DNA from: Allodiplogaster sudhausi
Taxonomy: Eukaryota > Nematoda > Chromadorea > Rhabditida > Diplogasteridae
Assembly (NCBI GenBank): GCA_945643635.1
Contig: CALZFC010000354.1
Span: forward strand, 1,934,001 to 1,998,000
Reading direction: 5' to 3'
DNA length: 64,000 bases
Position numbers and translations under genes: made by a program. Below the pieces are notes generated by a model that saw only the letters and a program-made list of their open reading frames with translations, made no database searches and was not told where the DNA came from. Shown here piece by piece: positions 10,351 to 22,332 of the stretch; within the stretch, counting starts at the first letter, position 1, and each line of letters starts with the position of its first letter.

Positions 10351-11232
10351 ATGTACTGAACTTTGAACTGTGTCAATCAATGAAGACGCCTAGGTGTTAG
10401 AAATGACATAGAGGGCAGGGCAGCTCTTGCGCAAGCAAAAGTGTCGTGAAAGACATAAATTCCAGGCCTTGTTCGTCGGCCATTATATCAGTATTGACAA
10501 GATAGAGAAGAAGATAAAGAGGAGATAAAATCTGAGTAAAAAAGAAGAAAAAAACGTTTAGACGAAATAAGGATGCTAATAACAAAAGAAATGTGAATGA
10601 AAGAAGTCAGTGAGGCAGCACGACAACTTAGAAAACCAATGCAAAATCAAACGAGCAATGCAACAATACAAGAAAAAATAAAAACGAGCACCATAAGGTT
10701 CTTCCTTCCAGTTTCTTTCTTATAGCTATATGAACAACACAAACAAGTTAGCGGCAACACATATATGAATTTAGAGGTAGAATAACGGCATCATTCAATG
10801 GTAGAGTTTTGTGGAAGTGATAGAAGAAGGGTAAAGCCGGCAGGGGAGGGAGTGTCTTATGGCCCATTCGCTAGAACATATGAAGACAGGAGATTGAGAA
10901 GAAGAGCGGGGCTAGTGTAAGGGTGAGGCGGCGCGAGAATTTGGGACCTAATTAAGCTATGCGGCTTACGTTGACCTTAGAGAGAGGGCAGAGAAACGAT
11001 GTAGTCCTTCTGGCAAGAGGACATGGGTATAGGTGCAAAATGAGTGTGCAGCAAGAAAAAGAAAAAAGGAAATCAACGATCACCTGAGTTCTGCCCTGAT
11101 TCCCCCGACCACCTTTGCGCTCTTTAGCGTAGTGATGAGCTTTTGATAACGAAAAAAAAAATACTACCTCAAACTCAGTTTATCTCTCAGCTGAGGATAA
11201 ACTTTTTTTGTAAAAAGCAATATACATTTATC
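10351..11232. other. Purine-rich intergenic DNA
   Basis: Strand-biased A/G-rich sequence. I found no exon, RNA gene or element boundary in it. Confidence 0.4.
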
Positions 11233-11390
11233 CTTATTGTATAGAAGGACGTTCAGAAGTCTTTTAATTCACATTTAGCAATGCTTCTTTAGTTCAGTAG
11301 CTGCACACCACCATCTGAAATGCATATATACAGTTGGGCAACACATTATTCAGTCGACTTCCTTTGCCTGAAGCATGTAAATATATTGGG
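11233..11390 (+). pseudogene. Decayed 3' exon of a gustatory-receptor-like gene
   Basis: The sequence matches the last intron and last exon of the gene at 20116-22332 (inverted), including the acceptor TTCACATTTAG. The final-helix motif reads AMLL-stop-F: the conserved Gln codon of LLQF has become TAG. Homology continues to SEMH and the SVDF region. Upstream exons are absent. Confidence 0.6.
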
Positions 11391-12055
11391 AAATAGCTTA
11401 TTATGCAATCTGATAAGGTCCAAAGAAGGGCTCTTGGGCGTTCGGAGGGAGGAAGAGAAGCGTATATCAAGGATCTGTGGAGGCTCAAGGAGTAGCGAAT
11501 CGTGTGTAGTTTGCTGATAGTTAACATGTTGAGCTTATTAGTATTCCTGCCTTTCAGTTTTATTCCCCATTCATTTAATCCTCTTTTATGTTAATTTCGC
11601 GAAATATCACCATCTTTAAAATATACAACTTTCTGACGGTGATTGTGTTTTTTTTGTACCTTGGTTGTTGGAGCGTTGTTCCGTTCTTCTTGGCATATAT
11701 TTCTTGCGGTTTCCTATCAGTTTTTGTGCCTACTCTGTGCTCGTTGGTCGTGTTTAATTCTGCTCAGGCAGGTGGACACATAATAAAGGCGTTAACGACA
11801 GTTGGTTGTTGGGCGAGCCTATGAGATAGCGCGGTTTCAAATTATGGAGTGCTACTGAAGGAACGAAGTAACTCCATAGGAGCTACCATAATTGTCAGGG
11901 TTGTCACGCAAGCTGACCGAATGGTTCGAAATATATGTTGTAGAGTTAGTTATGTGTGCAGCAGTAAAATATATACATAAGTGACCTGGGATACAATTGA
12001 ATGCAGGAATGTTCCCTTGTAGTCAATTGAATCAGTCGCTGTTATAAAAGAGGCC
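11391..12055. other. Intergenic DNA with degenerate receptor-flank homology
   Basis: The piece near 11740-11840 resembles, in inverted orientation, the sequence around 18930-18960 that also recurs at about 33745 and 38450. No coding signal was found. Confidence 0.35.
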
Positions 12056-12173
12056 GTCCATTGAGCTTAAAATCTACCGTTGCGTCTCTCGTCTTGCATA
12101 ATCTTTAATCGAGGATTACGGCAGTTTTAGGGGGGTCCCTGGACCCTAAAACTGCCGTAATCCTCGATTAAAG
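12056..12173. mobile_element. GTCCA-terminus MITE carrying a 71-base hairpin
   Basis: This copy starts GTCCATTGAGCTTAAAATCTACCG, the terminal repeat also seen at 18591-18683, 38100-38186, 51919-52005 and 57750-57836. Its other end has become a foldback: 12103-12131 is exactly reverse-complementary to 12145-12173, with further pairing (GGTCC/GGACC) toward the loop. Other copies lack this palindrome. Confidence 0.75.
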
Positions 12174-12730
12174 GGCGCATATGTTCATAAATATACAGAT
12201 TCATTAATTTTTGTTGCAAAGTATATGTACATATGTATGTTGAACACGTTCACTTTTTTTCTTTTCCCGTCTGTCTCAATACTGCTAACGAGTCTTAGTA
12301 GCATGGGCACGAACATCGTTGAATTTATTTATACTTACATGAAAATTTATCCAATTCAATTAAATCCACACTATTTGCAGCTTTTGGTATAAGCGAGAAT
12401 GAACAACGACACTTTCATCCACTCCTTCAATACGATTCTTTGGAACGTCGAACCACTCCTTTGCCTTTATTACGGATTCATTCTCTTGGCCATCGTAACC
12501 ACCAACGATACAGCGCTCAAAAACATCTTCTATGTAACTTTTGTAGTCGGAGGTTGGTAATTTCATGAATGATTTTAGCTTGACTGTAAGTCAATTCAGG
12601 AATATTCGCGATACTAAGCCCAGTGTCGATGGCCCTCTTACGACTCTACTACAATCTTCGACTTGGTCGAGGCTACGAATGGGTTCTCTTCCTTAGACAC
12701 GTCGGTTCATTTGATTGGTTGTAACAACCG

Positions 12731-13013
12731 AGCAGGTGGGTCAGCACCAAGCGACTGGAGCTAGTACGCAAGGATCCCAAGTTCGATATCGCCAGGGGCG
12801 ACCACCCCTTCCCCCCTCCGGGGATAGCGCAAGTGGAAGCAGGATGCTACGAAGAGTACTGCCCGTGGAGTACGTTTCCTTTCCCCAGGGAAAGCGCCTA
12901 ATTGGAAGCCATCACTGGTGCCCATCCTTGATTCCGACTAAATTTGTACCCTTTGTTTGTAAGAACCACATGGATCAATTGGAACTGGCAACTCGCTTTA
13001 TCGATTAAAACAA
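12731..13013 (+). mobile_element. SINE-like fragment (tRNA-related head)
   Basis: GAGCAGGTGGGTCAGC (box A-like) and CCCAAGTTCGATATCGCC (box B-like) are spaced as in the better copy at 35157-35228. The downstream part differs from the GC-rich body of the other copies. It lies in the second intron of receptor copy III. Confidence 0.5.
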
Positions 13014-13547
13014 GTAGACAACATTCTCAAAACTTCACAACTCTGGCCATATTATCCTTCTTTATTTTACACGGTGCATATCCTTTTCATTTCACTTTTT
13101 CTTGAGCAAAAAAATTCTTGATTAAGACCGTCCATACAGCTCCTAATGGTGGATTTTTTTAAAATTAGATTCTAAGTGGAGTAGCCAACGGCGTGATGTC
13201 CCTAGGAGTCCTTATCATTGCTTCAAGTCGATTCGCACTCGCCTCTCGACTTCATGAACAGGGGTTGTAAGGGTTCGGACTCTTTCGAAGGAGTCAATTA
13301 TCTCATTCTGCAAAATGAGAGTGATTTTCTTGTTTAGATGATTAAAAAGAGATACGTGGCAATAATTGTGATGCTGCAACTCTTGCTGCCTTGCCTCTGG
13401 CATCTCTACTTTCTCACGGTTAATTGAAATAGTCATTCTATACAATAATGAATCGCCTTATTGTTAGGCTCAGTTGGTGTGGACCAAGGGGAGCAGCGAC
13501 GGGAAAACGAGCGTGGAGGGATTCGGATTCAGCAATAGCTTTTTTAA

Positions 13548-13824
13548 AGGAGGTATCCGGGGAATAATTAACCTATGTTTTGTTCTATGTGGATATGTTC
13601 AACTTGGCGAAAAACATATATCCAGAAAGTTTGAACGACTTTCTTTAATTACTTTCTGAGCAGTAGTAACGTGAAAACTGGCGGGTAGAGAATTAGTTAC
13701 GGTAGGTCTTAGCCGCCCTCCTCTTTCGCATGCTCTCTCAACCGAGCGACAGGCAACTTTATGAGCGCGCGCATTCAAACTCGTTCTCTAGCGCTACTGT
13801 AGAATTATTCGCCATATACTTCCT
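13548..13824. mobile_element. TTAA-flanked MITE, AGGAGGTAT subfamily, inside receptor exon 5
   Basis: TTAA lies at 13544-13547 and 13825-13828. The ends are AGGAGGTATCCGGGGAATAATT and the inverse of AGGAAGTATATGGCGAATAATT. The insertion splits the extracellular-loop exon of copy III just before its conserved FLM end. Confidence 0.8.
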
Positions 13825-14015
13825 TTAAGGTCAGCTAGCAATTCATAATTTAGTTATGTAATTCTTCATTTATTCGTTCAGCTTGGCCGACTCATTCATG
13901 CCGCTCTGTCTATGTGTTATCTTCTTATTTCAATGATCCTGTCAGCCGGGACAGTCATACGACTTCAGCGTTATTTCAAGAATACGGTTATACGGTTATA
14001 CGGTTATCGAATATT

Positions 14016-15240
14016 ATTAATATAAGAATTATATTCAAAAAATTAATTTGGTAGAATTTCAACCTCGCTTACTATGATCAAAAATGAAATAGCTAAATGT
14101 ACTTAACCACGAATTAAACACACAAGAAAAAATACCATTAAAAACTACTGATTTGGCTACGGTATTTACCGTTGAAGTGGACTCCTAGGGAATTAACCGT
14201 ACTAATTCGCAAATAATAACCGTTGCCGCAAACCGCTGGTCAAAAACCGTCAAAAACGGCTAACCGCTGCGGCAACGGTATTTTTGCAGCGAAGGAGGAC
14301 GAGGCTTGAACCTCGTTTTTGGCAATTAATTTCACTCTTTCGCCTCTCTCTCTCTTTCTCTTTCTCTCTCTTTCTTTCAATATCTCTTCCTTCCCTACTT
14401 CTCTCTCGCTGTCTGCTTCTCTCCTTCCCTATTCTACTTAAAATATGGCTGGAACCACGTAAATAGACGACAATTTCTCAATTTTTGTGGTTAAGTTGGA
14501 TTAAACACATCTTTTGTTATAATATCTTTAATAAAGAAGAAACTAGAAACTAATAAGGTGTTAAAAAAACGCAAAAGTGGCTGAAATATCACTGACCTGA
14601 TTTGCGTAGTGGAGTTGGCGTGGACGACGGTGAACCTGTAAGCAGACAGAGAGTTTTGCACCCGAGCGGAACCGAACCCGTACCCAACCAAGCCACCCTC
14701 CATTTTCGCATTTTCCCAGAACTGTTTCCCAGAACAACTGTTCCGAAACATCACAATCAGCTTCCTCGGTTGCCGCGCTTACAAAATCAACTTCTCATTG
14801 ACTGCATTGCTGACGAAACTATCCTCTGACATCTCTCTTTTATCTCACAATATCTGTCTCTCTTTCGCTCTCGCCCTCTCCCTATAACTTGTAGATCTCT
14901 TTTGCTTTCTTGTGGCACTATCTACATATGTCTATATATCTCTCTCTCTTCATCTCTTTCGCTTAATTTCCATCACACTGTCCTTTCCATATTACTCTGT
15001 CTCTCCAGTCTTCTTTACTCGAGTGCTTATAATATCATGAGATGCATACGGGAAGCGATTGCAAGTTGAGCGTTTCATTTGTTCTAGTTTAACTGTTATT
15101 CCGTTATCGGATTTCGTGCAAGTCCATTTTTTGTCTTTGAAAAGAAAACTGAAAGAAAATGTGTCACTTGGATCGATTTGAAGGATTTATTAAAATCAGG
15201 ACATCCCACACATTAGTATTTGTAAAACTTATTCACGTTC
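14016..15240. other. Repeat-derived intergenic DNA
   Basis: There is a CT-rich tract at 14336-14430, and 14740-14850 is a diverged copy of the coding-like relic at 5920-6108. Short ACCGTT/CCGCTGC repeats occur at about 14210-14280. I found no intact gene. Confidence 0.4.
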
Positions 15241-15269
15241 GTGCCGTCTAATCAAAGAAAACCAAAAGA

Positions 15270-15575
15270 CATTCCAGAAGATGCGTTTCTGCATACGGTT
15301 TTTATTTCGCATAAAGTGTGCCTCGTAGACTGCTTAGTTTGTAATTCTGGTGAGTGCCGCTGCAGAGTGGATGGAGCCTGGCGGATGCGCAAAGCGGAAG
15401 CAAGGGCGGCAGAGCGGAGCGAGGAGAGCGGCAGTCGCGCGGCGAGTGGGCGAGGAGAGGGCGAGCAGACACAGCGGAGGAGTGAACACGGCAAGGTGTT
15501 GATCCAGTAGTACTGCAGACTCGGGCATTCAAATGAGCATATCCACGGTAACATGAATTATCAAGTTTTTGGACA
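15270..15575 (-). mobile_element. SINE-like repeat body, truncated
   Basis: This is the minus-strand counterpart of 1620-1860, including the GC-rich core (ACTCGCCGCGCG...). The tRNA-like head is missing. Confidence 0.6.
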
Positions 15576-15588
15576 AGTTTTATTTTAA

Positions 15589-16128
15589 AGTAAGTCTCCC
15601 GCGAATGTTTGGACAAGAAATTTAAAATAAGCATTTGAGCCATGAAGAGTCCCGCACGGAAGGGCCTCTAGTTGTTTCTGGCAGCAATATGCCAAGTTCT
15701 CTACCAGTCACATTTTCGGAAGGCCATGATCCTCCAATCTCATGGTCAGTGCAGCTGCCCTTTGCTCTCTCTCTCAACATACATTTGTGGTCATATGATT
15801 GGCATGGGGAGCGTACCTGTTATGACAAAACCGGCCAATCTTGGTTGCGCGCACCGATATGCACAAGTCTAGTGGCCACGGCGGTCACGTTGTTGCTCTG
15901 CCAAAATGTTTTTGAAAATGGATGGAACTTCGAATTTTCGCTCTTGGGAGAGAGTTCAAAGAACGTGAGAGGTAGAGAATACACCGTAATCCCCCTGTTA
16001 AAATGTTAATTTGCTCAGAGCAGAGGAATTTGTGTGACTTCGGGACACTTGCAATCGAAGTTTAGAAACTTCTGAGCTCAACCTCACCAAATAAAGCGAA
16101 AAAAATATTTATTCACCGGAGACCTCCT
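15589..16128. mobile_element. TTAA-flanked 540-bp element
   Basis: TTAA lies at 15585-15588 and 16129-16132. The ends are AGTAAGTCTCCCGCGAATG and the inverse of AGGAGGTCTCCGGTGAATAA, related to the smaller element at 13548-13824. The 124-codon plus frame inside (15635-16009) has no protein-like features. A fragment of this element, inverted, lies at 5731-5795. Confidence 0.65.
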
Positions 16129-16190
16129 TTAAATATAAAAAAAACAAGGTCTTCAATAGACTCCGTGAACTGGGCGGTTTAACGACAGTT

Positions 16191-17658
16191 CTATGAGGTG
16201 AGAGTTGCTCTAACGTTTGACAAGGCGGCTAAGTTCCACTTCTGATCACCCGCCTGTAGCGCCATCGCCCACCACATTTGATGCGCGCATTTCAACGCAA
16301 AGATGCTGCAGTCGAAGACGCTGAAGAGGACGAGACGTAGCTGGCTCCGGAAGATTTTGGATTGAGCAGGTGGTTGAAGCCGCTGAAGTTTAATCCGTGG
16401 TTAAGAACATTTAGCTATTTCATTTATGATCAAAGTAAGCGAGATTGAAAGTCTACCAATCTGATTAACATTTGTACATATGAAAATATGAAAGTAATCA
16501 TGCGAAAGAGATTTGCGGAGTGCTCGCATCAGGGAGAATATAATTCTTCTAGAAATATTATTCGATAACCATATTCTTGAAATAACGCTGCATTCGTAAG
16601 ATTGTCCCGGCCGACAAGATCATTGCAATAAGAAGATAACACAAAGACAAAGCACCATTAATGAGTCGACCAAGCTGAACAGATAAATGAAGAATTGGAT
16701 AACTAAATCATGAATTGTTAGCTGACCATGAGAAAGCTTTTGTTGAATCCGAATCCTTCCACGCTCGTCTTTCCGTCGCCGCTCCCCTTGGTCCACACCA
16801 ACTCAGCCTAAGGCGATTCATCAGTGCATAGAAAAATCATTTAATCAACAACCATGAGAAAGTAGAGATGCCAGAAGCAAGAGTTGCAGCATCACAATTA
16901 TTGCCACGTATCTCTTTTTAATCATCTAAACAAGAAAATCACTCTCATTTTGCAGAATGAGATAATTGACTCCTTCGAAAGAGTCCGAACCCTTACAGAC
17001 TCCTGTTCATGAAGTCGAGAGGCGAGTGCGAATCGACTTGCAGCAATGATAAGGACTCCAAGGGACATCACGCCGTTGGCTATTCCACTGAGAATCTGAA
17101 CTTTTTTTTCTATATATCATTTTTCTTCTTCCCTTTCTTTATTTTCCCCGCTCTAATGAAAGATCCGGCAGCAGACGAATACTTCATTCCCGATATTCTT
17201 GGCACATACTTATCATTCTTTCGCTTTCGCAATTGCATAAATGTAGAGAAAGGATGCCATAAATTATTTTTTTCATTTAGAATGACTAAGAATATTTTCT
17301 AGTAGTCTACCTCGATATACACTTATCCCGATGGTTCGCATAAATTATCAAAAGAAAGAGAACCCATTCGTAGCCTCGTCCAAGTCGAAGATTGTAGTAG
17401 AGCCGTAAGAATGCCATCGACATTGGGCTTAGTATCGCGAATATTCCTAAATTGGCTTACAGTCATAAAAGATGCATGCTAAAATCATTCATGAAATTAC
17501 CAACCTCCGACTACAAAAGCTACATAGAAGATGTTTTTGAGCGCTTTATCGTTGGTGGTTACGATGGCTAAGAGAATGAATCCGTAATAAAGGCAAAGAA
17601 GTGGCTCGACGTTCCAAAGAATCTCATTGAAGGACTGGATGAAAATGGCGTTGTTCAT
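16191..17658 (-). pseudogene. Serpentine chemoreceptor family, copy IV, frameshifted
   Basis: All seven exons are present on the minus strand. Exon 1 starts at 17658 (MNNAIFIQSFNEILWNVEP), exon 2 at about 17453, exon 3 at about 17098, then a fourth-helix exon near 16925-16850 and a loop exon near 16805-16725. The fifth-helix exon follows at about 16685-16570 (LGRLINGALSLCYLLIAMIL), and the last exon ends at TAG 16191-16193 (...ALSNVRATLTS). In the fourth-helix exon CTCTTGCTTCTGGCATC lacks eight bases compared with copies III and V, which breaks the frame. Its 5' flank to about 19.1 kb is duplicated in direct orientation at about 36.9-38.7 kb. Confidence 0.65.
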
Positions 17659-18590
17659 TTTTTCTTTCAAATGCTGCAGATAGTTTGGGATTAGCCAATG
17701 AACTTATTTGTACTAATTTCAAATGCAAGTATAGATAAATTCAACGATGTTCCCGCCCCTGCTACTAACAGTAAGACTCGTTAGCAGTATTGAAATAGAA
17801 AGGCGAAAGAAGGAAGGAAAGAGGAATTGACGGCGACAGATACGAATAAAATTTAAGTTTTTTCTTTTTATTATAAACAGAAAATATATGTAAATATGAA
17901 CTTATTTTTCTGACCAGGAAATAGCTATATTCAGGGAAAATTAGAGTTCTGCAGCATATAAAAAACAAAAGCAAGCAGAGGATTTGAGTTAGGGGGCTTG
18001 TTAAAATAAGAAGTTTAGTGCCGTCCTAGGCGCTTTAAAATTTATTCTACAAGCTTCTGAACTTTTATTGACATTATATCGCAGCAACTATGCGGTAGCT
18101 TCAGTACTTTTTGTCTTTTAGGTTGTGCTGAAGCAAAAAAAAAATGCTTACATCATCCGATGAACAGTTTTCTTCGATTTTTAATTTACTAGCTCGAGCA
18201 GCTCTTAGCCGTTCGAGCCGCTTGCCCTAGCTCTGGTTGATACTGCAGTTCTACTGCTGTTTATAAACTATTCAAATGGGCTGAGCATAAATTACTGTAC
18301 CTACATACATATGTTTGTTCCAGAGCTATTAACCTGCTACTTTATTTATCCATACGGAAGTGATAGAAGATCTTCTAGATTTGCTTATGACAGGTAAAAA
18401 AATGCCCTTGAAATCACAAAGAAGTAACTGCTGAAAGTATATACTAGACCCTGGAAATCTATTAGCAACACAAAGTGCTTACGGTTTGCAAAAAGATGCT
18501 GCGAATATTTAGCGACAGAAGAAATAAATATTCGACATAACTTCTCAGTCTTCTGTGCTTCTGCCGTTTGTCTTGCCCGATAAAGACGCT
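17659..18590. other. 5' flank of receptor copy IV (duplicated at 36.9-38.1 kb)
   Basis: The sequence is collinear with about 36960-38099, including the shared CTCGAGCAGCTC block. No exons were found. It presumably contains the family promoter, but no motif could be assigned. Confidence 0.45.
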
Positions 18591-18683
18591 GTCCAGGGAC
18601 CTTAAATACTACCGTAATCCTCAAGAAAAGGCAAGACGAGAGACGCAGACTCTAAAGTACGGTAGATTTTAAGCTCCATGGAC
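18591..18683. mobile_element. 93-bp MITE with GTCCA termini
   Basis: The ends GTCCAGGGACCTTAAATACT and the inverse of GTCCATGGAGCTTAAAATCT form imperfect terminal repeats that continue into ACCGTA on both sides. It serves as the reference copy for the family in this window. Confidence 0.65.
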
Positions 18684-20115
18684 AGCCTCCTTAATAACAG
18701 CGACTGATTCAATTTACTCCGAGGGAGTAGTGCAGATGTTATAAATCCCACTTCACCTGTATTTTTGTGCTGTTCACATATGTACATAGTTAACTTGACA
18801 ACACTTATGACGACTACGAATCATTCGCTCCACTTCAGCGACAAAGCTACTAAATGTCACATTTATGCTAGCTTCTACAGTCACTTCGCTCCTTCCGTCG
18901 CCCTCTATAATTTCAACTCTTGCTCTCTCAGAGGCTCGCCCAGCAACTAGTGTTGTTTACGCCTTTCTTGGTGCAGATGTACAAACGTGGTCTTAATCAA
19001 GATATTCTTTTCATGCTGACTAGAAATGTGTTGCCTGGGCAACTTTCATATATTAAACGGATTTCATCTGTTCTTTTTTATACATGTGTTTTTATGTACC
19101 TAACTACTTGCGAATTGTTTTTCTATACGTTATACTTTAGTTTTTTTTTCTTCCCTTTTTTATTTGTATTCACACGAAACTGTTAAGCCAGCCTTAAATT
19201 GCCACAAAGTGAGAGTCCGCTACCATCATGACGATGCCTGAAGGACCAGAAGATTGCACGAAGAGCAGCAACAAGCAAACGACGAAGGTGGAAGACAGGG
19301 AAAGTTCGATGAGAGAGAATGGAAAAGAGAGAACTATCTGCGTGTAAGATTGCGTGGAACAGAACAAATATCTTGCCTTTATTTTGTTATGCGCCAGCAG
19401 CCATTGCAGAACAGAAGATGCATCGCCAGAAAAGACAATGCCAGAGACAGGGTCTAAAGCGATTTCGCTGTTCGTGAATGGGTTATTGGGTTGCATGTCT
19501 TGCTTGTGTCGAAAGAAGGAAATGAAAAAGCATTTGCAGCCCTTTTCCACTTCCACTAATGAATTTTACGAATTGAAATTAGCTATTTATTTGCCTCCAT
19601 GTAGTATATTGCTCGTGATTCGGTGGGTAATGTTTAACATGCAAAGAAATGTTTACCCTCAATTCTGAGTTTGAGGTACACATTACCATGATAATTGTAG
19701 TATCTTTCTGTTAGAGAGTTACAGAGTGTGATCTGGTGGAATATGGGGCGAGGGCGGCAGAGATGTTTATCAGAGAGAAAAGAGAGAAGGGAGAAGACTG
19801 CCGGTTGGAGACTAACAATAAGACAAGAAGCGAAGTATATGTGATATGTTGTTACGAAATGAATGATACTCACGCAGGCAAGTTTTCTAATTAGAGCGAT
19901 AGCATGAATCTAGCAATGCTACATGGCTCATGAAGGATAAGATATCATGGAGGAATCACGCAAACAATACAACAAATTACAATATGCAGCAACTACTCAA
20001 AAGTATAGAAATATACATAATTTAAAATAATAGATATACATAATATAATATAATAGATATTCAGAATCTACATAAAAATTCGGTATGTTGTTGTACAAAG
20101 ATACATTTACATGCT
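18684..20115. other. Intergenic DNA with a decayed gustatory-receptor exon at about 19400-19463
   Basis: On the minus strand the acceptor CGCTTTAG precedes ACC CTG TCT CTG GCA and the segment LALSFLAMHLL, where the family motif would read LLQF. It corresponds to the last exon of the gene at 34168-34600. No upstream exons were found. 18684-19140 is duplicated near 38187-38690. Confidence 0.45.
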
Positions 20116-22332
20116 TCAAGCTAAGGAAGTCGACTGATTAATGTGTTGCTCAATTGTATGCATTTCAGATGTGGATGTGCAGCCACTGAACTGAAGAAGC
20201 ATTGCGAGGAAGGTCAGCATAGCAGACAAAATCTAAATGTGAATTTAAAAACTTCTGAACATCTTTGTATACAATAAGGTTAAAATATTCATACCGTAAG
20301 AATAAGTGGCTTGGACAGGACGGCAAAGCCCCAGACAGTAATGACAACGTCAGACTGTTCGAGATGAGAAGAAAGAGCAAGCGCTGCCGTGTACACCTTT
20401 TGGTGATCAATTTTTCAATTTGCAGTTCAAACTTGCCGCAAACCTTAACCCGGAAAGGATGCCAAACATTACGGTTCGAGCACAGCGAGGAGCGCGCTCC
20501 ATTCAGCTAAAACGCGGACACTTGTGAAAAAGAGCTTTAAAGGAGGGCGATCACCAAAAAATATGTGATATTTCAAATTCGCGGATGCTATTTTGACCCA
20601 GGGGGTTTGTGCGACCTGCGAAATAGCACGCGAGAATGAGAGTGAGGAATCACAGGGCAGATGAAATTTCGAACCTGCATTAAACAATTTTTCGGTGATC
20701 GCCCTCTTTTAAATAACGGAAGTTTTGAACCTCTTCGTGAAGGCGCGCTGGCATGACTGTGATACAGAGGAAGAGCATTGCAGAGATGATAACGGAAGGG
20801 ATTCGAATTCCGATCTCGTGCGGAGAGTCACTCCAGTGGCCGAAGAGGACGAAGAGCGCAAAGATTGTCGAGGGAATCAGGGCAGAAATGACGAGAAACG
20901 CGTAGCGCTCAAGAGATTCAATGGCTTCAGCAGAAGTAAGCGGTGTATATTTCCTTTCAAGATGCATATGTCCTATAATTTCTTTGTGATACCTTGACGA
21001 GGAAGTCGAGATGGCGCAGAGCCCTTGCAAGCTTCGCATACCTTTCGATAGCATCAGCTAACAGAGCGGACATTTCATCATCGTCCGAAGAGAAGGGTAG
21101 CTGGAAAGTGTAAGAGAACACTTTAGTCGTTAAATGTGGATTATATCAAAAGGATAACTGAATACTCTCAACCTCAGCTATGCGTAGTTTGAATTGTTTA
21201 GCTTCGTTGATGGCAGCTTGCATGCAGAAGCAATAGACGTGCAAGCCTCCATTCATAGAGAAAGCGAGATGCATCCACAAGGGAGGCAGCAGCAGGATCA
21301 GCTTCTTAGAGCCGAACAGCTCAAAGGAACAGAACCCTCATATTTCATAAAACATCATTATCATCATCATTAAATAGTTTGAGTATACATTAAATGCTCA
21401 TCCGCATTGGACAACAGTGCAAGGGTGCAAAAGAATGTTTCATTAAATAGAAGTATATAAAAAAGAAAACAAACCATTTGCATGCGCGGGTCAATACTCC
21501 CAATTGAAGGTTGCGTGGAGAGAAGAAACATCATGAAGCAACAATTGCAGAGGACGTAGATTGCTGAGACGTTGAAACAACGGTGGATCCGCTGCAGAGG
21601 ACGAGGGAATTTCTGCGCTCCCAATCCCTGCAAGCAAAGAAACTATTTTTAAAAAATTTCGTTCTTGCATCACCACAGCATCTATATTTGCAAGCGAACC
21701 TGATTAGCCTCGCGTAGCAGGAAAAGAAACTTTCTCACACCATCCGAACAGCGGATTCGGTACAGAAAATACTAAATAGAAATATTTGAGCGACAGACGA
21801 AGAGAAAGATGATCTTCAAAATGTCACTGATTAGCCATAAGTTCCCCATAAAATCTTGAATAGCTAACCATGGAAATAATGCTCGTTAGATAGTGAAAAA
21901 TAGAGAGAATTGCAGCCTGGGTTGAGGAGAGCTCCAACTCGCCTGCTTGAATAAGATAAAGGCAGTTCAGCACGAAGGATGTTGCTGAAAGAAATCAAGC
22001 TATTTCCTGAAAAGAACGTCTTTGGCAGCTAGTGGAAAGAAAGAATAACCAACTGCAGCATAGTGAGGCCAGAAAGATGACGCTTCCAATCACTTGAACG
22101 AGTCTGCTATAAGGACCGTTAAATGGTGGTCGCATGAAGAGAAGGCTCAGCAACTGAACTGGGAAATGTTGCTGCGTTTGTTGAATACGAATACCTAATT
22201 TTACAATGAAGGAAGAAAACTTTTTCAGAATGACTGAAATATCAAACCAAACTGAGACGGCCGAATTGCCGTTCGAGGGAAAGCGGCGGTGGCGGTGGCT
22301 TCCCTTCCATCTTGAGTAGGAAATTCAGTCAT
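20116..22332 (-). CDS. Gustatory-receptor-like seven-helix protein
   Basis: Eleven exons were rebuilt: 22332-22248, 22194-22054, 21984-21869, 21771-21700, 21627-21475, 21319-21173, 21100-20993, about 20920-20731, 20506-20444, 20396-20295 and 20232-20116, roughly 420 residues. All junctions keep phase except the 5' border of exon 8, which I could not settle. The protein starts MTEFPTQDGREATATAAFPR. Membrane segments follow, e.g. LVQVIGSVIFLASLCCS and LILLLPPLWMHLAFSMNGG. The last helix reads MLTFLAMLLQF, matching the TYhhhhhQF signature of insect gustatory receptors and nematode GUR/LITE-1 proteins, and the preceding exon ends VWGFAVLSKPLILT. By family it would be a plasma-membrane chemo- or photoreceptor/channel; the ligand is unknown. 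One intron is only 47 bases; another carries a MITE (20541-20708). Confidence 0.85.
20541..20708. mobile_element. TTAA-flanked MITE, AGGAGGGCGATCACC family, in a receptor intron
   Basis: TTAA lies at 20537-20540 and 20709-20712. The terminal inverted repeats are AGGAGGGCGATCACCAAAAA and the inverse of AAGAGGGCGATCACCGAAAA. It sits in the intron between exons 8 and 9 of the gustatory-receptor-like gene. TTAA targets suggest piggyBac-like mobilisation. Confidence 0.85.

Larger units (their letters stand above)
12399..14015 (+). pseudogene. Serpentine chemoreceptor family, copy III, disrupted
   Basis: Exon 1 is 12399-12552 (MNNDTFIHSFNTILWNVEP) and exon 2 is 12600-12700. Exon 3 starts at 13169 and loses one base before its donor, giving a frameshift. 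A fourth-helix exon follows at about 13340-13420, and exon 5 from about 13470 is split at 13548 by a TTAA-flanked MITE. The fifth-helix exon follows at about 13882 (LGRLIHAALSMCYLLISMIL). A SINE-derived head sits between exons 2 and 3. The final exon is missing. Several independent lesions mark it as a pseudogene. Confidence 0.65.

Noticed and set aside
15635..16009. A 124-residue plus-strand protein
   Set aside because: It lies wholly within a TTAA-flanked non-autonomous element and has no recognisable features.
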